A DNA stretch of 45,795 nucleotides from JBOHUC01 sp050733935 (GCA_050733935.1 JBOHUC010000153.1:1-45795), one strand, 5' to 3'; shown: positions 30,789-39,645, counted from the stretch's first letter. Notes: generated by a model from the sequence alone, not told the origin. Made by a program: numbers and translations.

Positions 30789-33497
30789 ATGCGCGTCCCG
30801 CTTCTCGTCGTACTCCTCATTGTCGTTCTGACTGCGAGTTCCGGTTGCTCGAAACGGCCTTCCGGAGTGCCGGAGCCGGGCGGTGCAACCGGAGGAAAGC
30901 CCGGCGGCACGGCGGCCCAGAAGCCCGCGCCCGCGAAGCCTTCCTCCGGCAAGGCCGCAGCCGGAGATCGCGAGCAGGACTCGCCGTCGGTCGCTTCGGG
31001 AGGTGCAGCGGGCACGACCGGACGCCCGCGCCCCGGATACGATCGGCGCGTCGAGGATCTCCCGGGCGTGGACGCTACGGTTCTGCGCGGGCGTCGGATC
31101 GCGATCGATCCCGGTCACGGCGGGCGATTCCCGGGCTCGATCGGCGCGCAGGGCCTGACCGAAGCGGAAGTGAATCTCGGCGTGGCGCTCCACCTGTGGG
31201 GGCTTCTGACCGAGGCGGGCGCGACGGTGTTCCTGACTCGCACGACCGATCGCGACTTCGCGACCTTCCCGGACAGCTCGTTGCGGACCGATCTGGGCGC
31301 GCGCGTCGACCGGATCAACGCATTCGATCCCGACGTCGTGATCTCGATCCACCACAACGCGGACGCGGGCGGCCGGAACGACCAGAACGAAATCCAGACG
31401 TACTACAAGTTCAGCGATCCGGACGCTTCGTACGACCTCGCTCTGGCGATCCACCGGCACTTGAAGACCAATCTCGGGATCGAGGCCGATCGCGTGATCC
31501 CGGGGAACTTTTTCGTGATCCGGAACGCGCGTGCCCCGGCGGTGCTCGGCGAATCGTCGTATCTCACGAATCCGGACGTCGAGGCGCGCCTTCGGCTCGC
31601 AGCGAAACAGCGCCTCGAAGCCGAGGCGTACTTCCTCGGGCTCGTCACGTACTTCCGCCAGGGCGTGCCGCGGATTCTCGCCGTCCAGACCGAGCTCGGG
31701 ACGGGCAGCGCCGGCGCCGACGCGGGCGAGGCGCGGGAACGACCGTGGATCACGGCGCGCGTCGACCGTGCGCCGGGTCCCGCGCGGCTTACGGTCGACG
31801 GCGCTCCGGTCGATTCGGCGGCGATCGTGCGCGAGACCGCCCCCGGTGGCGCGTGGCTCCTCCGTCATCGACCGGCCGCGCCTCTCACGGACGGCCGGCA
31901 CGTCGCGACCTGGGCTGTGCGCGCGGCGGGTGGCAACTGGTCGAGGGTCGCGAGCGACACGTTCGACGTGGACCTGCCCGTCGCACGGGTCGAGCTCGAC
32001 GTGTCCCCACGCGGGGAGGCTTCGCCCGGACAGATCGCAGGCCTCACGCTGCGCGCGCTCGACCGCCACGGGCGTGCCGTGTCGGATACGGTCGTCGCGC
32101 GCTTCACGACGCGGGTCGGAGGGACGATCGCCGACTCGCTCGCACCGCGCACGCTCTCTCCGGGCGAGGCACGCGCGTACGCGCGCATCACCGGCGGAAG
32201 CACGGCCGCGTTCGGAGCGCAGGTCGTGCGTCCGACGGTGCGGCCCGATCTCGCGCAGGTCGAGCGCACCGTGCCGCTCGGAGCGACGGGGGCGGCGCGC
32301 GTGGCCACCGGGTTCGCGCAGACGAGCGACGGCACGCCGGTCGCGGGAGCTCGCATTTCGGCGGGGCCACGCGACACGCTCGGGGCGGTCACGAATGCGG
32401 ACGGCTTCTACGCTCTCGCGGTTTCGGGTGGCGACACGCTGCAGTCGATTGCGCGCGGGTACGTCACGGCGGCGGCGCGTGCGGGCTCGGGCGGGAGCGC
32501 TGCTGCCGTGCGGCTTCTGCCCGTCGCGGGTGGCACACTCCGTGGCAAGAAGATCGCGATCGACCCGGGCGGCGGCGATGCGGACACGTCCACCGCCGCT
32601 CGCACGGGCGCCCCCACTGGGGTCACGGCCAGGCCGTCCTCGAATGGAGCGAACGGCGGGCTCGAGCCCGGCGGACTCGCGCCTGCTGGTCCCGGAACGG
32701 CCGCCGCGGATTCGATTGCGCCCGAGTTTGCCGGCACCGACTCGCTCGCCATCCGGCGCGCGCTCGTCCTCGAGGCGGATGCGAATCTTAGGGTCGCAAG
32801 CGCCCTGCGCGAATACCTCGAGGCTGCCGGTGCGAATGTGGTCCTCACGCGCGACAAGCCCGAGAGCCTGAGCGCGGTCGAGCGCCTTCGCCGCACTGAA
32901 GCGTTCGTCCCGGATCGGGTCATCGTGATCGGTCACCGTCGGCCGAGCGGGGCAACCGTCGGCTATTACTTCGGAAGTACGAACGGGAAGGCGCTTGCCG
33001 GAAGGATCGCCCGAAGGCTCGAGAAGCGGGACGTCGTGCCGCGGGCCGGCATCGCTGAGACCGGGAACTACGTGGTCGCGCAAACAGCGGCGGTTGCGGT
33101 CGCCCTCAACGGGCCGACAGCCGAGCCCCTCTACGCGGAGCCGACGCGCGGCGCGCGCCGCCTGCGCGAGGAGGCGTACGCGATCTACCTGGCACTCGCC
33201 GAGGACTTCGGCGCGGACCCGAAGGACTTCGAAACGCTCCCGGTGAGCGTGACGCGCGCCGGCTCCCAGGCGGCGAACGTACCGGTCGAGCTCGACGGCC
33301 GCTGGATCCTGCTCACGAATTCGAACGGGAAAGCGAGCTTCGACGGCCTGCCGAAGGGCGCGAGCGTGACGCTCTCCGCAGGCGAGGGCGTCGGAACGAC
33401 GACGGCCGTGGCCCCGGCGAGCGTCCGCGCCGCGGTGCCCGTGAAGCAGGACATCGCGCTCGAGGCCCCGGTCGCAACGGCTCCCGCGCCTCAATGA
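30789..33497 (+). CDS. Double-domain N-acetylmuramoyl-L-alanine amidase lipoprotein (second amidase domain degenerate)
   Basis: This 902-residue protein is a lipoprotein (lipobox SSGC, Cys20) followed by a Gly/Pro/Ala/Lys-rich linker to about residue 95. The first amidase_3 domain (about 102-290) keeps all four zinc/catalytic residues: His110 in IDPGHGG, Glu125 in GLTEAEVNL, His188 in SIHHN and Glu255 in LGESSYLTNP. The middle (about 310-580) holds Ig-like and carboxypeptidase-regulatory-like beta modules (ARISAGPRDTLGAVTNADGFYALAV). A second amidase_3-like domain (about 587-805) has lost the equivalent of His110 (Gly595 in IDPGGGD), of His188 (Gly715) and of Glu255, but keeps Glu662 in LEADANLRV and has an insertion of about 60 residues. 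Another beta module closes the protein. It probably cleaves peptide stems from glycan in the periplasm. The frame continues far upstream but is a shadow of the liv genes. Confidence 0.9.
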   Translation: MRVPLLVVLLIVVLTASSGCSKRPSGVPEPGGATGGKPGGTAAQKPAPAKPSSGKAAAGDREQDSPSVASGGAAGTTGRPRPGYDRRVEDLPGVDATVLRGRRIAIDPGHGGRFPGSIGAQGLTEAEVNLGVALHLWGLLTEAGATVFLTRTTDRDFATFPDSSLRTDLGARVDRINAFDPDVVISIHHNADAGGRNDQNEIQTYYKFSDPDASYDLALAIHRHLKTNLGIEADRVIPGNFFVIRNARAPAVLGESSYLTNPDVEARLRLAAKQRLEAEAYFLGLVTYFRQGVPRILAVQTELGTGSAGADAGEARERPWITARVDRAPGPARLTVDGAPVDSAAIVRETAPGGAWLLRHRPAAPLTDGRHVATWAVRAAGGNWSRVASDTFDVDLPVARVELDVSPRGEASPGQIAGLTLRALDRHGRAVSDTVVARFTTRVGGTIADSLAPRTLSPGEARAYARITGGSTAAFGAQVVRPTVRPDLAQVERTVPLGATGAARVATGFAQTSDGTPVAGARISAGPRDTLGAVTNADGFYALAVSGGDTLQSIARGYVTAAARAGSGGSAAAVRLLPVAGGTLRGKKIAIDPGGGDADTSTAARTGAPTGVTARPSSNGANGGLEPGGLAPAGPGTAAADSIAPEFAGTDSLAIRRALVLEADANLRVASALREYLEAAGANVVLTRDKPESLSAVERLRRTEAFVPDRVIVIGHRRPSGATVGYYFGSTNGKALAGRIARRLEKRDVVPRAGIAETGNYVVAQTAAVAVALNGPTAEPLYAEPTRGARRLREEAYAIYLALAEDFGADPKDFETLPVSVTRAGSQAANVPVELDGRWILLTNSNGKASFDGLPKGASVTLSAGEGVGTTTAVAPASVRAAVPVKQDIALEAPVATAPAPQ

Positions 33498-33528
33498 GGG
33501 ACTTCCCTCGCGGCTGAGGAGTCCTCCA

Positions 33529-33620
33529 ACTTGCCCCAGGGCAAGTGCACGACCAAGACCCGGTGAGTGGGGAGTCACTTGCCCTGCGGCAACCGGATCA
33601 ACATGCCCCGGGGCATGTTG
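33529..33620. repeat. Cluster of three related palindromes between convergent genes
   Basis: Site A (33529-33546) has arms ACTTGCCC and GGGCAAGT around CA. Site B (33577-33592) is a weaker TTGCC-CTGC-GGCAA. Site C (33599-33620) is a perfect 22-bp palindrome whose half CAACATGCCCC is followed by its exact complement. All share a TGCCC/GGGCA core. The spot is convergent, so they could stop transcripts or form RNA ends in both directions, yet no T-runs follow. Site B is nearly identical to 23701-23720. Confidence 0.6.
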
Positions 33621-33654
33621 GCTTGCGCTGCCGGGCGTCTGGGCCGGGTGCCGG

Positions 33655-35187
33655 CTATCGAATCCGCACCGCTACGCCGCGCTCGATCCGATACAACGGC
33701 ACGGCCGCGATGTCCTCGCTCCATTCCAACGAAGCCGTCAGCGTATGCGATGGTCGTGAACGGCGTGCGAGCGACTTACGCAGCGAGCCGGGCGTGTACG
33801 CCCCCTGCGCCACGCAGGCACCGATGGCCCGGCCCGCGAGATAGTAGCGACGGTAGAGAGGCTCCTCGGATATCCACTCGGTGCCTCGCATGAGGCCGCC
33901 CCTCTCCTTCTCCGAAAGCTCGTATTCGCTACTGACGTAGACTGCGCCCTCGGCGGCAGCCCTCGTCCGTTCGTGGAATCCGGCTGGATCGAGCTCTTCC
34001 GTTCCGAGCACGACAAGTCGGGTCTTCGTGGCCGCGAGTGCCAGGAGCCACTCGGCCGACTCTTCGGCCGGCCCTAGGAGGACGAGTCCGTCAGCCCCTC
34101 GGGACACGACAGAACGCACCTCGGGAGAATAATCACGACGACCGGAGTCATATTCGAACCGTTCGACGTTGAGACCTTGAGCTTGCACTTCGATCGCCGT
34201 GGCCAAGCTTTCCACCTTCCCTCCGGATGGGATAGCCAGAGTTATCCGACGCACGCCTCTCGATCGTGCATGATCGATCAGAAGTCGCGCCCGAACGTCG
34301 TTCGAAGCGGAGAGTGAGAAAAGATAGGGCGTGGGATACAGAGTCGAATCTCGATGGGACTCCGGCAGGGTCTCACCGGACACCAGGAGCACGGGCAGCC
34401 CGAGCGCAACACCCACAGCCAAAGTTGACGGCAGTGACGGTCCCTGAGCCGCAAGCACGATCGCGCCGGCCCCGTGGCTCATGTTCACGGTCGCCAGAGT
34501 GGCCCACTCCACTGTCTCACCCCGGTCATGGTGGGGGCGCTGAGTAAAATCCTCCCCGCGATCCCCCACTGCAGAACCTAGGCCCGCCCAGAACGCCCGT
34601 TCCCAACGAAATCGTTCCTCGAGAGAGTCGGCTTGCGGAGGATTGACGAAACCAATCCGATAGATCGGTCGCGTCGCCCCGCCCCCACGACGATCCATGG
34701 GCCCGCCATCGAAAAGTGGGTGCACATTCGAAGGTGCAACCTTCTTCCATGCCTCCACGAGCTCGGGCGCAAGCCTTGGCCCCCAGCGTGCCAGTCCATC
34801 GCGGCACTCCGCGCGCACCTCGGACGTGTCTCCGCGTGCGGCAACCGCTCGCACGAAGGCCTCGCTGATCTCCGGTCGATGGCGATAGGCCGCGAGTGTC
34901 GCATGACCGCGGGGCGAGAGGTGGCGAAGCGCCTCCACGAGCCTCGACTGCGCTTCCTTCGCGTTCTTGGGAGTTGATCCGTCCGTCGGGAGCTGATCCA
35001 GGGCAAGCCGACCCACGCCCAGCCATTCGTCGTAGGCAGTACTTTCGGATGCGCGACGTGCTCTGTCTCGGGCGGCCTTGAGTTCCTCCTCTGCCTTGGA
35101 AGCCGCACGTGCATCCGTCAGGCAACCCAGAAGCAGCAGCACGATCAGGAATGCGATCGCACACGGCTGTCGGCGGTGCGTCGTCAC
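33655..35187 (-). CDS. Periplasmic-binding-fold lipoprotein, LpoA/penicillin-binding-protein-activator-like
   Basis: This 510-residue exported protein has a signal and a possible lipobox LLGC (near residue 22). A helical, tetratricopeptide-like N-terminal part (about 30-150, DEWLGVGRLALDQLPTDG...RLVEALRHLSPRGHATLAAYRHRPEI) is followed by a type-I periplasmic-binding-like domain (about 175-505) with IVLAAQGPSLPSTLAVGVALGLPVLLVSG, VRRITLAIPSGG and LVVLGTEELDPAGF. Helical repeats plus this fold recall LpoA, which activates penicillin-binding proteins, but I see no definite signature. Its codons look more mixed than those of its neighbours. GTG 35187 follows the bifunctional-nuclease stop by 14 nt, so it belongs to the same minus-strand operon. 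Confidence 0.7.
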   Translation of the reverse strand: MTTHRRQPCAIAFLIVLLLLGCLTDARAASKAEEELKAARDRARRASESTAYDEWLGVGRLALDQLPTDGSTPKNAKEAQSRLVEALRHLSPRGHATLAAYRHRPEISEAFVRAVAARGDTSEVRAECRDGLARWGPRLAPELVEAWKKVAPSNVHPLFDGGPMDRRGGGATRPIYRIGFVNPPQADSLEERFRWERAFWAGLGSAVGDRGEDFTQRPHHDRGETVEWATLATVNMSHGAGAIVLAAQGPSLPSTLAVGVALGLPVLLVSGETLPESHRDSTLYPTPYLFSLSASNDVRARLLIDHARSRGVRRITLAIPSGGKVESLATAIEVQAQGLNVERFEYDSGRRDYSPEVRSVVSRGADGLVLLGPAEESAEWLLALAATKTRLVVLGTEELDPAGFHERTRAAAEGAVYVSSEYELSEKERGGLMRGTEWISEEPLYRRYYLAGRAIGACVAQGAYTPGSLRKSLARRSRPSHTLTASLEWSEDIAAVPLYRIERGVAVRIR

Positions 35188-35201
35188 GCGAAGGGAGCGA
35201 A

Positions 35202-35687
35202 CTACGGGTTGTACTTCCCGAAGTCTTCGGGGTCGAGGTTTTCGAGGAAGCGCCGGAGCTCCTTCGCCTTGTCCTCGTCGGTCGGCTCTTCCTGCTCGCC
35301 CGGGTCGGAGAGCAGCTTGTCGTTCACGAAGAGCGGCGCCTGGCAGCGCAATGCGACCGCGATCGAATCGGACGGGCGGGCGTCGATCGAGAGCACTTCG
35401 CCGTCACGCTCGATGATCAGGTTCGCGAAGAACGTGTTGTCCTTGAGCTCGGCGATCACGACGCGCGTGACCTTCGCCTTGAGGCCTTCGACGATGGTCG
35501 CGAGCAGGTCGTGGGTGAGCGGCCGGGGAAAACGCTGCCCCGCCAGTTCGCGGGCGATTGCCTGCGCCTCGGCGGGGCCGATCCAGATGGGGAGAACGCG
35601 ATCGCCTTCGAGCTCCTTGAGGAGCACGACGTGGCTCTTCGCCTGCGCGTCCACCGCCAGTCCGTTGATCTTGACTTCGACCACCAT
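35202..35687 (-). CDS. Bifunctional nuclease family protein (DUF151)
   Basis: The 161-residue protein begins MVVEVKINGLAVDAQAKSHVVLLKELEGDRVLPIWIGPAEAQAIA, the DUF151 opening. It continues with THDLLATIVEGLKAKVTRVVIAELKDNTFFANLII and DARPSDSIAVALRC. It ends with an acidic tail (EEPTDEDKAKELRRF). Plant and archaeal members have reported nuclease activity; the bacterial role is not well established. It lies between the PpiC protein and the LpoA-like protein. Confidence 0.9.
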   Translation of the reverse strand: MVVEVKINGLAVDAQAKSHVVLLKELEGDRVLPIWIGPAEAQAIARELAGQRFPRPLTHDLLATIVEGLKAKVTRVVIAELKDNTFFANLIIERDGEVLSIDARPSDSIAVALRCQAPLFVNDKLLSDPGEQEEPTDEDKAKELRRFLENLDPEDFGKYNP

Positions 35688-35728
35688 GTCGGCCGTTTCC
35701 CTCGGGACGGTCCGAAGGACTCCGGCGG

Positions 35729-37048
35729 TCAGGGCTTCCCGCCGGCCTCCGGCGTCTTCGGCTGGTTCTTGGCGTCGTCGTGCGCGCTCGCGTCACCCAT
35801 TCCGCCCGGCAGATCGAAATCCGGGGTCTTGTCGGAGCGCATGTTGTCGAGCATCCACTGCGCCGACGTCGCGAGCTCGCTCTTCGGATAGCGTGCGAGC
35901 AGCTCCCGGAACGCCTGCTCGGCCTTATCGTAGTCCCGTTTTTCCTCGGACTCAACGAATCCGACCATGAACAAGGACTGGGGCGCGTATTCGCTCTCCG
36001 GATAGGTCTGGGCGACCCTTTGATAGGCCCGGATCCGGTCGTCGGGGTTCGGCGTCTCCCCCGCTTCGCGGAACATCTCGACTGCGGTCTTCTTCGCGTT
36101 CACCACCGAGTCGACGGCCGCCGAATCCACGGACACCGAGAGCTTGCTCCGCGCCGAGCTCAGGATCTGCGTGTAGTATTCCTGGTTCGCGGTCTGCGTG
36201 AGCTGTCGCGTGATGAGCGGACGCACTTCATCGAGCGGACGCGGCTTCGCGGGGATCCGCTCGGTCGTCTCGATGAGATGCCAGCCGAGGCCCGTCTGGA
36301 TCGGTCCGATCACCTTGTCGATCGGTGCTGCGAACGCCGTGTCGGCGAGCGCCTGCTGGCGTCCGAGCGAGCCGAAGAAGCCCGTCTTCGTGACCGTGCC
36401 GAGGTCGCCGCCCTTGTCCTTCGTCACGGCATCGGTCGAGTACTTCTTCGCCACGGCCGCGAAGTCCTGGCCCTTCTCGAGGTCCTTCAAGGCCTTCTTC
36501 GCGGTCTTCTCGTCCGGCGTCTGAATGTGCCGGACCTTGACCTGCTCCTCGGCCATGAACTCGTCCGGGTGTGCTGCGTAGTACGCCTGGATCATCGAGT
36601 CCGACGGCGCCGGGGCCTTTCCCATCTCCTCGCCCAGATAGGTCCGGATCAGAAGATCGCGCCTCTGATTCGTGAGCTGGCGCTCGATCTCGGGACGCTT
36701 GTCGACCCCTGCGCTCACGGAAGACTCGAGCCACACCCGCTCCTCGATCATCCGGTTCAGGAAGTCCATCTTCTGCTCGGGGGTCGCGAACTGGGATTTG
36801 AACTGAGGAGGAATCTCGGCGAGCCTGGCTTCGAAGTCCGCGCGCGTGATCACGCTGCTTCCGACGCGCGCGAGCACTTCCTGCCCGGGATCGGCCTTGG
36901 CCGCGCTCGATCCCTTGCCGGTCTTCTTCGACGTCGACTTCTGCGCCTCACCCGGCGCCGCCCCGAGCGACAGGAACGCCACGGCCGCCACGAGCACGAC
37001 GGAAACCGCAAGCACGGAGGAGATCCCCCGTTTCCGTCTCGGGCTCAT
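35729..37048 (-). CDS. Periplasmic peptidyl-prolyl isomerase, PpiC/SurA type, with C-terminal TPR-like repeat
   Basis: The 439-residue exported protein has a signal peptide (SSVLAVSVVLVAAVAFLSLGA), a SurA-like N-domain (VLARVGSSVITRADFEARLAEIPPQF), and a parvulin domain at about 165-270 with VKVRHIQTPDEKTAKKALKDLEKGQDFAAVAKKYS, GGDLG and LGWHLIETTER. The C-terminus holds a TPR of the YbgF/BamD kind (DDRIRAYQRVAQTYPESEYAPQSLFMVGFV). It probably helps outer-membrane proteins fold. ATG 37048 overlaps the rplI stop in ATGA. Confidence 0.92.
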   Translation of the reverse strand: MSPRRKRGISSVLAVSVVLVAAVAFLSLGAAPGEAQKSTSKKTGKGSSAAKADPGQEVLARVGSSVITRADFEARLAEIPPQFKSQFATPEQKMDFLNRMIEERVWLESSVSAGVDKRPEIERQLTNQRRDLLIRTYLGEEMGKAPAPSDSMIQAYYAAHPDEFMAEEQVKVRHIQTPDEKTAKKALKDLEKGQDFAAVAKKYSTDAVTKDKGGDLGTVTKTGFFGSLGRQQALADTAFAAPIDKVIGPIQTGLGWHLIETTERIPAKPRPLDEVRPLITRQLTQTANQEYYTQILSSARSKLSVSVDSAAVDSVVNAKKTAVEMFREAGETPNPDDRIRAYQRVAQTYPESEYAPQSLFMVGFVESEEKRDYDKAEQAFRELLARYPKSELATSAQWMLDNMRSDKTPDFDLPGGMGDASAHDDAKNQPKTPEAGGKP

Positions 37049-37491
37049 GACGCGGTCACCACCCGGACGGTGATCGGCGCATCGACGCCGGCGTGGAGCT
37101 TCACGTGGACCGTGTGCTCCCCGACCGTCTTGATGTGATCCTCGAGCGCGATCTTCTTCCGGTCCGTCGGCAGGCCCTGCTTCTCGAGCAGCTCGGCGAT
37201 GTCGCTCGAGGTGATCGATCCGAACAGCGTGCCATCTTCGCCTGCGCGGGCCTTCGCTTCGACCACGATCCCGCGATACTTCTCGGCCAGCGCCTCGGCC
37301 GCGCGCTTCGACTTGTCGTTTGCGATCTCGCGCTGGCGGGCCATCTCCTGGAACACCCGGGCGGCCTTGGCCCCGGTCGAGATCGCGAGCTTCCGCGGCA
37401 GGAGGAAGTTTCGCGCGTAGCCGGCTGCGACCTTGACGGTCGCGCCTTTCTTTCCGAGTCCTTCGACGTCGTCGACCAGGATCACTTCCAC
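37045..37491 (-). CDS. rplI: 50S ribosomal protein L9
   Basis: The 148-residue protein matches L9 along its length: VEVILVDDVEGLGKKGATVKVAAGYARNFLLPRKLAI (N-domain), the connecting helix, and LFGSITSSDIAELLEKQG with the C-domain. GTG 37491 has GGAGG 7 nt upstream and lies inside the end of the DUF2232 gene (10-nt overlap). The bigger open frame upstream is a shadow of that gene. Confidence 0.96.
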   Translation of the reverse strand: MEVILVDDVEGLGKKGATVKVAAGYARNFLLPRKLAISTGAKAARVFQEMARQREIANDKSKRAAEALAEKYRGIVVEAKARAGEDGTLFGSITSSDIAELLEKQGLPTDRKKIALEDHIKTVGEHTVHVKLHAGVDAPITVRVVTAS

Positions 37492-38495
37492 GGATTGCCT
37501 CCTTCCGGCTCGCTTTCCGTCGACCCGGGTTCGAGACGCCGGAAATCGAGCCACAGATCCATCAACCCCACGCCCGCTGCCGCGAGCGGAACGACCGGCC
37601 CGAGCGTGAGCGACGTGAACACGAACAGAATCGCAACCAGCCCCGACGACATGCCGTGGGCGGTGAGGAACGACTTGAGCACCGCGAGACCCTGGAGCCC
37701 GAATGCAAGCCCGGTCGCCGCGGAAAGATTGAGCCCGACCGCTCCGAGTCTCGGATCGCGCGTCGCAACGAGCCCGAGCCCCCCGACGAGGAGCCACACG
37801 GCCCCATCCGGAAGCCGCCAGCGGTCGAACGGGAGCGCGGGTGGGAACGGCCGCCGCACCAGTTCGGCGAGCCTTCGCGCGAGACGCTCGGCGATGTGCA
37901 CGAGCAGCCCGACCCACGCGAACAGGATCGCCGGCAATACGTGGCGAACAATGGCGATCTCGACCGAGGTCGAAAGCGCAATCAGCTGCTCGACCGCGAC
38001 CCTCTGATCGGGCGTGAGCTTCATCGCCCGGAAGTTCGCAAGCTGCTGGGCCTCCTCGGCTCCGATGGCGCGCGCGAGCGAATCCGTGAGCTCCCGGTAA
38101 CCGGGGGCCAAGGGAAACGTCGCGGCCAGCGCCACGACCGGGAGGAACGCCCACGCGCGGCGCGGAAGCGCCACGCCCTGGCGATCCGCAAGCCCCAGGA
38201 GCGAAGCCGCGAGCACGCCCGCGAGCAGGCACCAGGCCCACGGCTGATCGGCCGCGCCGAATGCGAAGAGCGCCACCGCGCACGCCGTCGGCGGAAGCCA
38301 GCTCAGGGCCGGCACGCCTGACTGAGCGAGCAACAGTGCGGCCGCACCGGCGACCGGGAGCACCGGCCAGAGCACCATCCACGGCTCGGGAGTCAAAAGC
38401 TGCCCGAGCAGGATCAGGCTCAGGAGCCCGAGGAGTCCCGCTCCCGTGCGACGCCGTTCCGGCGTGCCTAGGATCCGATCAGCGGTAGAAGTCAC
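37482..38495 (-). CDS. DUF2232 (YybS-like) integral membrane protein
   Basis: The 337-residue protein has about eight helices. Helix-rich text such as GAGLLGLLSLILLGQLL and LVWPVLPVAGAA is interrupted by a cytoplasmic ADGQ-type loop before LNLSAATGLAFGLQGLAVLKSFLTAHGMSSGLVAILFVFTSL. The last of these is typical of DUF2232. This family often sits between rpsR and rplI, as here. Its function is unknown, perhaps an energy-coupling or flippase-like membrane component. The start is GTG 38495, overlapping the rpsR end by 17 nt. Confidence 0.85.
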   Translation of the reverse strand: MTSTADRILGTPERRRTGAGLLGLLSLILLGQLLTPEPWMVLWPVLPVAGAAALLLAQSGVPALSWLPPTACAVALFAFGAADQPWAWCLLAGVLAASLLGLADRQGVALPRRAWAFLPVVALAATFPLAPGYRELTDSLARAIGAEEAQQLANFRAMKLTPDQRVAVEQLIALSTSVEIAIVRHVLPAILFAWVGLLVHIAERLARRLAELVRRPFPPALPFDRWRLPDGAVWLLVGGLGLVATRDPRLGAVGLNLSAATGLAFGLQGLAVLKSFLTAHGMSSGLVAILFVFTSLTLGPVVPLAAAGVGLMDLWLDFRRLEPGSTESEPEGGNPWK

Positions 38496-38721
38496 TGGAG
38501 AACGGCAGGAGCGCGAGCACGCGCGCGCGCTTCACCGCGAGCGTGATCTGCTTCTGATGGCGCGCGCACGTGCCCGAGATCCGTCGGGGCACGATCTTCC
38601 CGCGGTCCGTCACGAAGCGCGTGAGCCGCTTGTCGTCCTTGTAGTCCACGAACGGCACCTTCTCCAGACACAGCTTGCAGAACTTCTTCTTCACTGCACG
38701 GGGTTCACGATCCCGTCCCAC
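38479..38721 (-). CDS. rpsR: 30S ribosomal protein S18
   Basis: The 80-residue protein has FCKLCLEKVPFVDYKDDKRLTRFVTDRGKIVPRRISGTCARHQKQI, the S18 consensus. CKLC, CARH and nearby residues form a zinc-binding type of S18, as in many lineages. GTG 38721 has GAGGAGG upstream. The last codons overlap the DUF2232 gene. Confidence 0.96.
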   Translation of the reverse strand: MGRDREPRAVKKKFCKLCLEKVPFVDYKDDKRLTRFVTDRGKIVPRRISGTCARHQKQITLAVKRARVLALLPFSSDFYR

Positions 38722-38787
38722 GCTTGCCTCCTCACTGGTCCCCGGAACACAGTCCGGGGAAGGCGCGCCCTGCGCGCCCGTGGTCCA

Positions 38788-39204
38788 TTAGAACGGCAGG
38801 TCGCCTTCGACCGGCCGGAGCGGCTCTTCGGGGATGGCCGGCTTGTGCGGCTCCTCCCCTGCGCGGTCCAGGAACTGCACCTGGTCCGCCTTGATCTCGA
38901 GCAGCGAGCGGTTCTTTCCGTCCGCCGCCTCGAACTTTCGCGTCTGCAGCCGGCCTTCGAGATAGACCGGGCTTCCCTTCCTCAGTCGCTCCGCGCACTG
39001 CTCGGCGAGCCGGTGCGACACGAGCACGTTCACGAACCCGGGGACTTCGCCCCAGGTGCCGTCGCCCTTCTTGACCGGACGATTGAACGCGAGGCTGAAC
39101 GTCGCGACCGGTGTTCCGTCCGTCGTGTAGCGGAGCGCAAAGTCCCGCACGACGCGCCCCGCGAGGAGCACGCGATTGATCCGCGGGAGCTTGAGGTCCG
39201 CCAT
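38788..39204 (-). CDS. ssb: Single-stranded DNA-binding protein
   Basis: The 138-residue protein has an OB fold: LPRINRVLLAGRVVRDFALRYTTDGTPVATFSLAFNRP and VYLEGRLQTRKFEAADG. The linker is very short, and the C-terminus reads GDLPF, the conserved acidic-hydrophobic tip that recruits DNA-repair partners. It sits in the usual place between rpsF and rpsR. Confidence 0.95.
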   Translation of the reverse strand: MADLKLPRINRVLLAGRVVRDFALRYTTDGTPVATFSLAFNRPVKKGDGTWGEVPGFVNVLVSHRLAEQCAERLRKGSPVYLEGRLQTRKFEAADGKNRSLLEIKADQVQFLDRAGEEPHKPAIPEEPLRPVEGDLPF

Positions 39205-39240
39205 TGCCCGATTCGATCCGACGCGCCGATCCGACCTGGC

Positions 39241-39645
39241 CTACTCGGCGGTCTCGGCTCCGCGCGCCACGACCTCATCGCCCTCGGCGGCCACGCGCAC
39301 GGCCGCGATGCCCGTCGCAATGCCCGTCCCCTCACCCTCGGTGGCCGGCATCTCGTACTCGGGTCCTGCGATCACGGTCATGACCCGCATCACGTTGTCG
39401 TTCAGGCGCAGGCGCCGCTCGAGCTCGCGGACGACCTCGCCCGTCGACTCGTGCTTGATCATCGTGTACACGCCGTCGCGCTTCTTCCGGATCTCGTACG
39501 CGAGCCGCTTCCGGCCCCAGCGCTGCACTTCGACGATCTTCCCGCCGTGCGAGGTGATCAGGTTAAGGGTCTTCTCGACCTCGTCGTTGACCTGGTTCTC
39601 GTCGAGACCCGGGTCCAGAATGAAGACGGTTTCGTACTCGTGCAC
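39241..39645 (-). CDS. rpsF: 30S ribosomal protein S6
   Basis: The 134-residue protein matches S6: EYETVFILDPGLDENQVNDEVEKTLNLITSHGGKIVEVQRWGRKRLAYEIRKKRDGVYTM. A tail of about 30 Gly/Ala/Glu/Val residues lies beyond the normal end. GTG 39645 has a GAGAGGTG site upstream. It opens the rpsF-ssb-rpsR-DUF2232-rplI run. Confidence 0.96.
   Translation of the reverse strand: MHEYETVFILDPGLDENQVNDEVEKTLNLITSHGGKIVEVQRWGRKRLAYEIRKKRDGVYTMIKHESTGEVVRELERRLRLNDNVMRVMTVIAGPEYEMPATEGEGTGIATGIAAVRVAAEGDEVVARGAETAE

Noticed and set aside
33529..33620. Ordinary intrinsic terminators for the two convergent genes
   Set aside because: Stems are strong but none is followed by a T-run on either strand, and one core reappears upstream of an unrelated gene.
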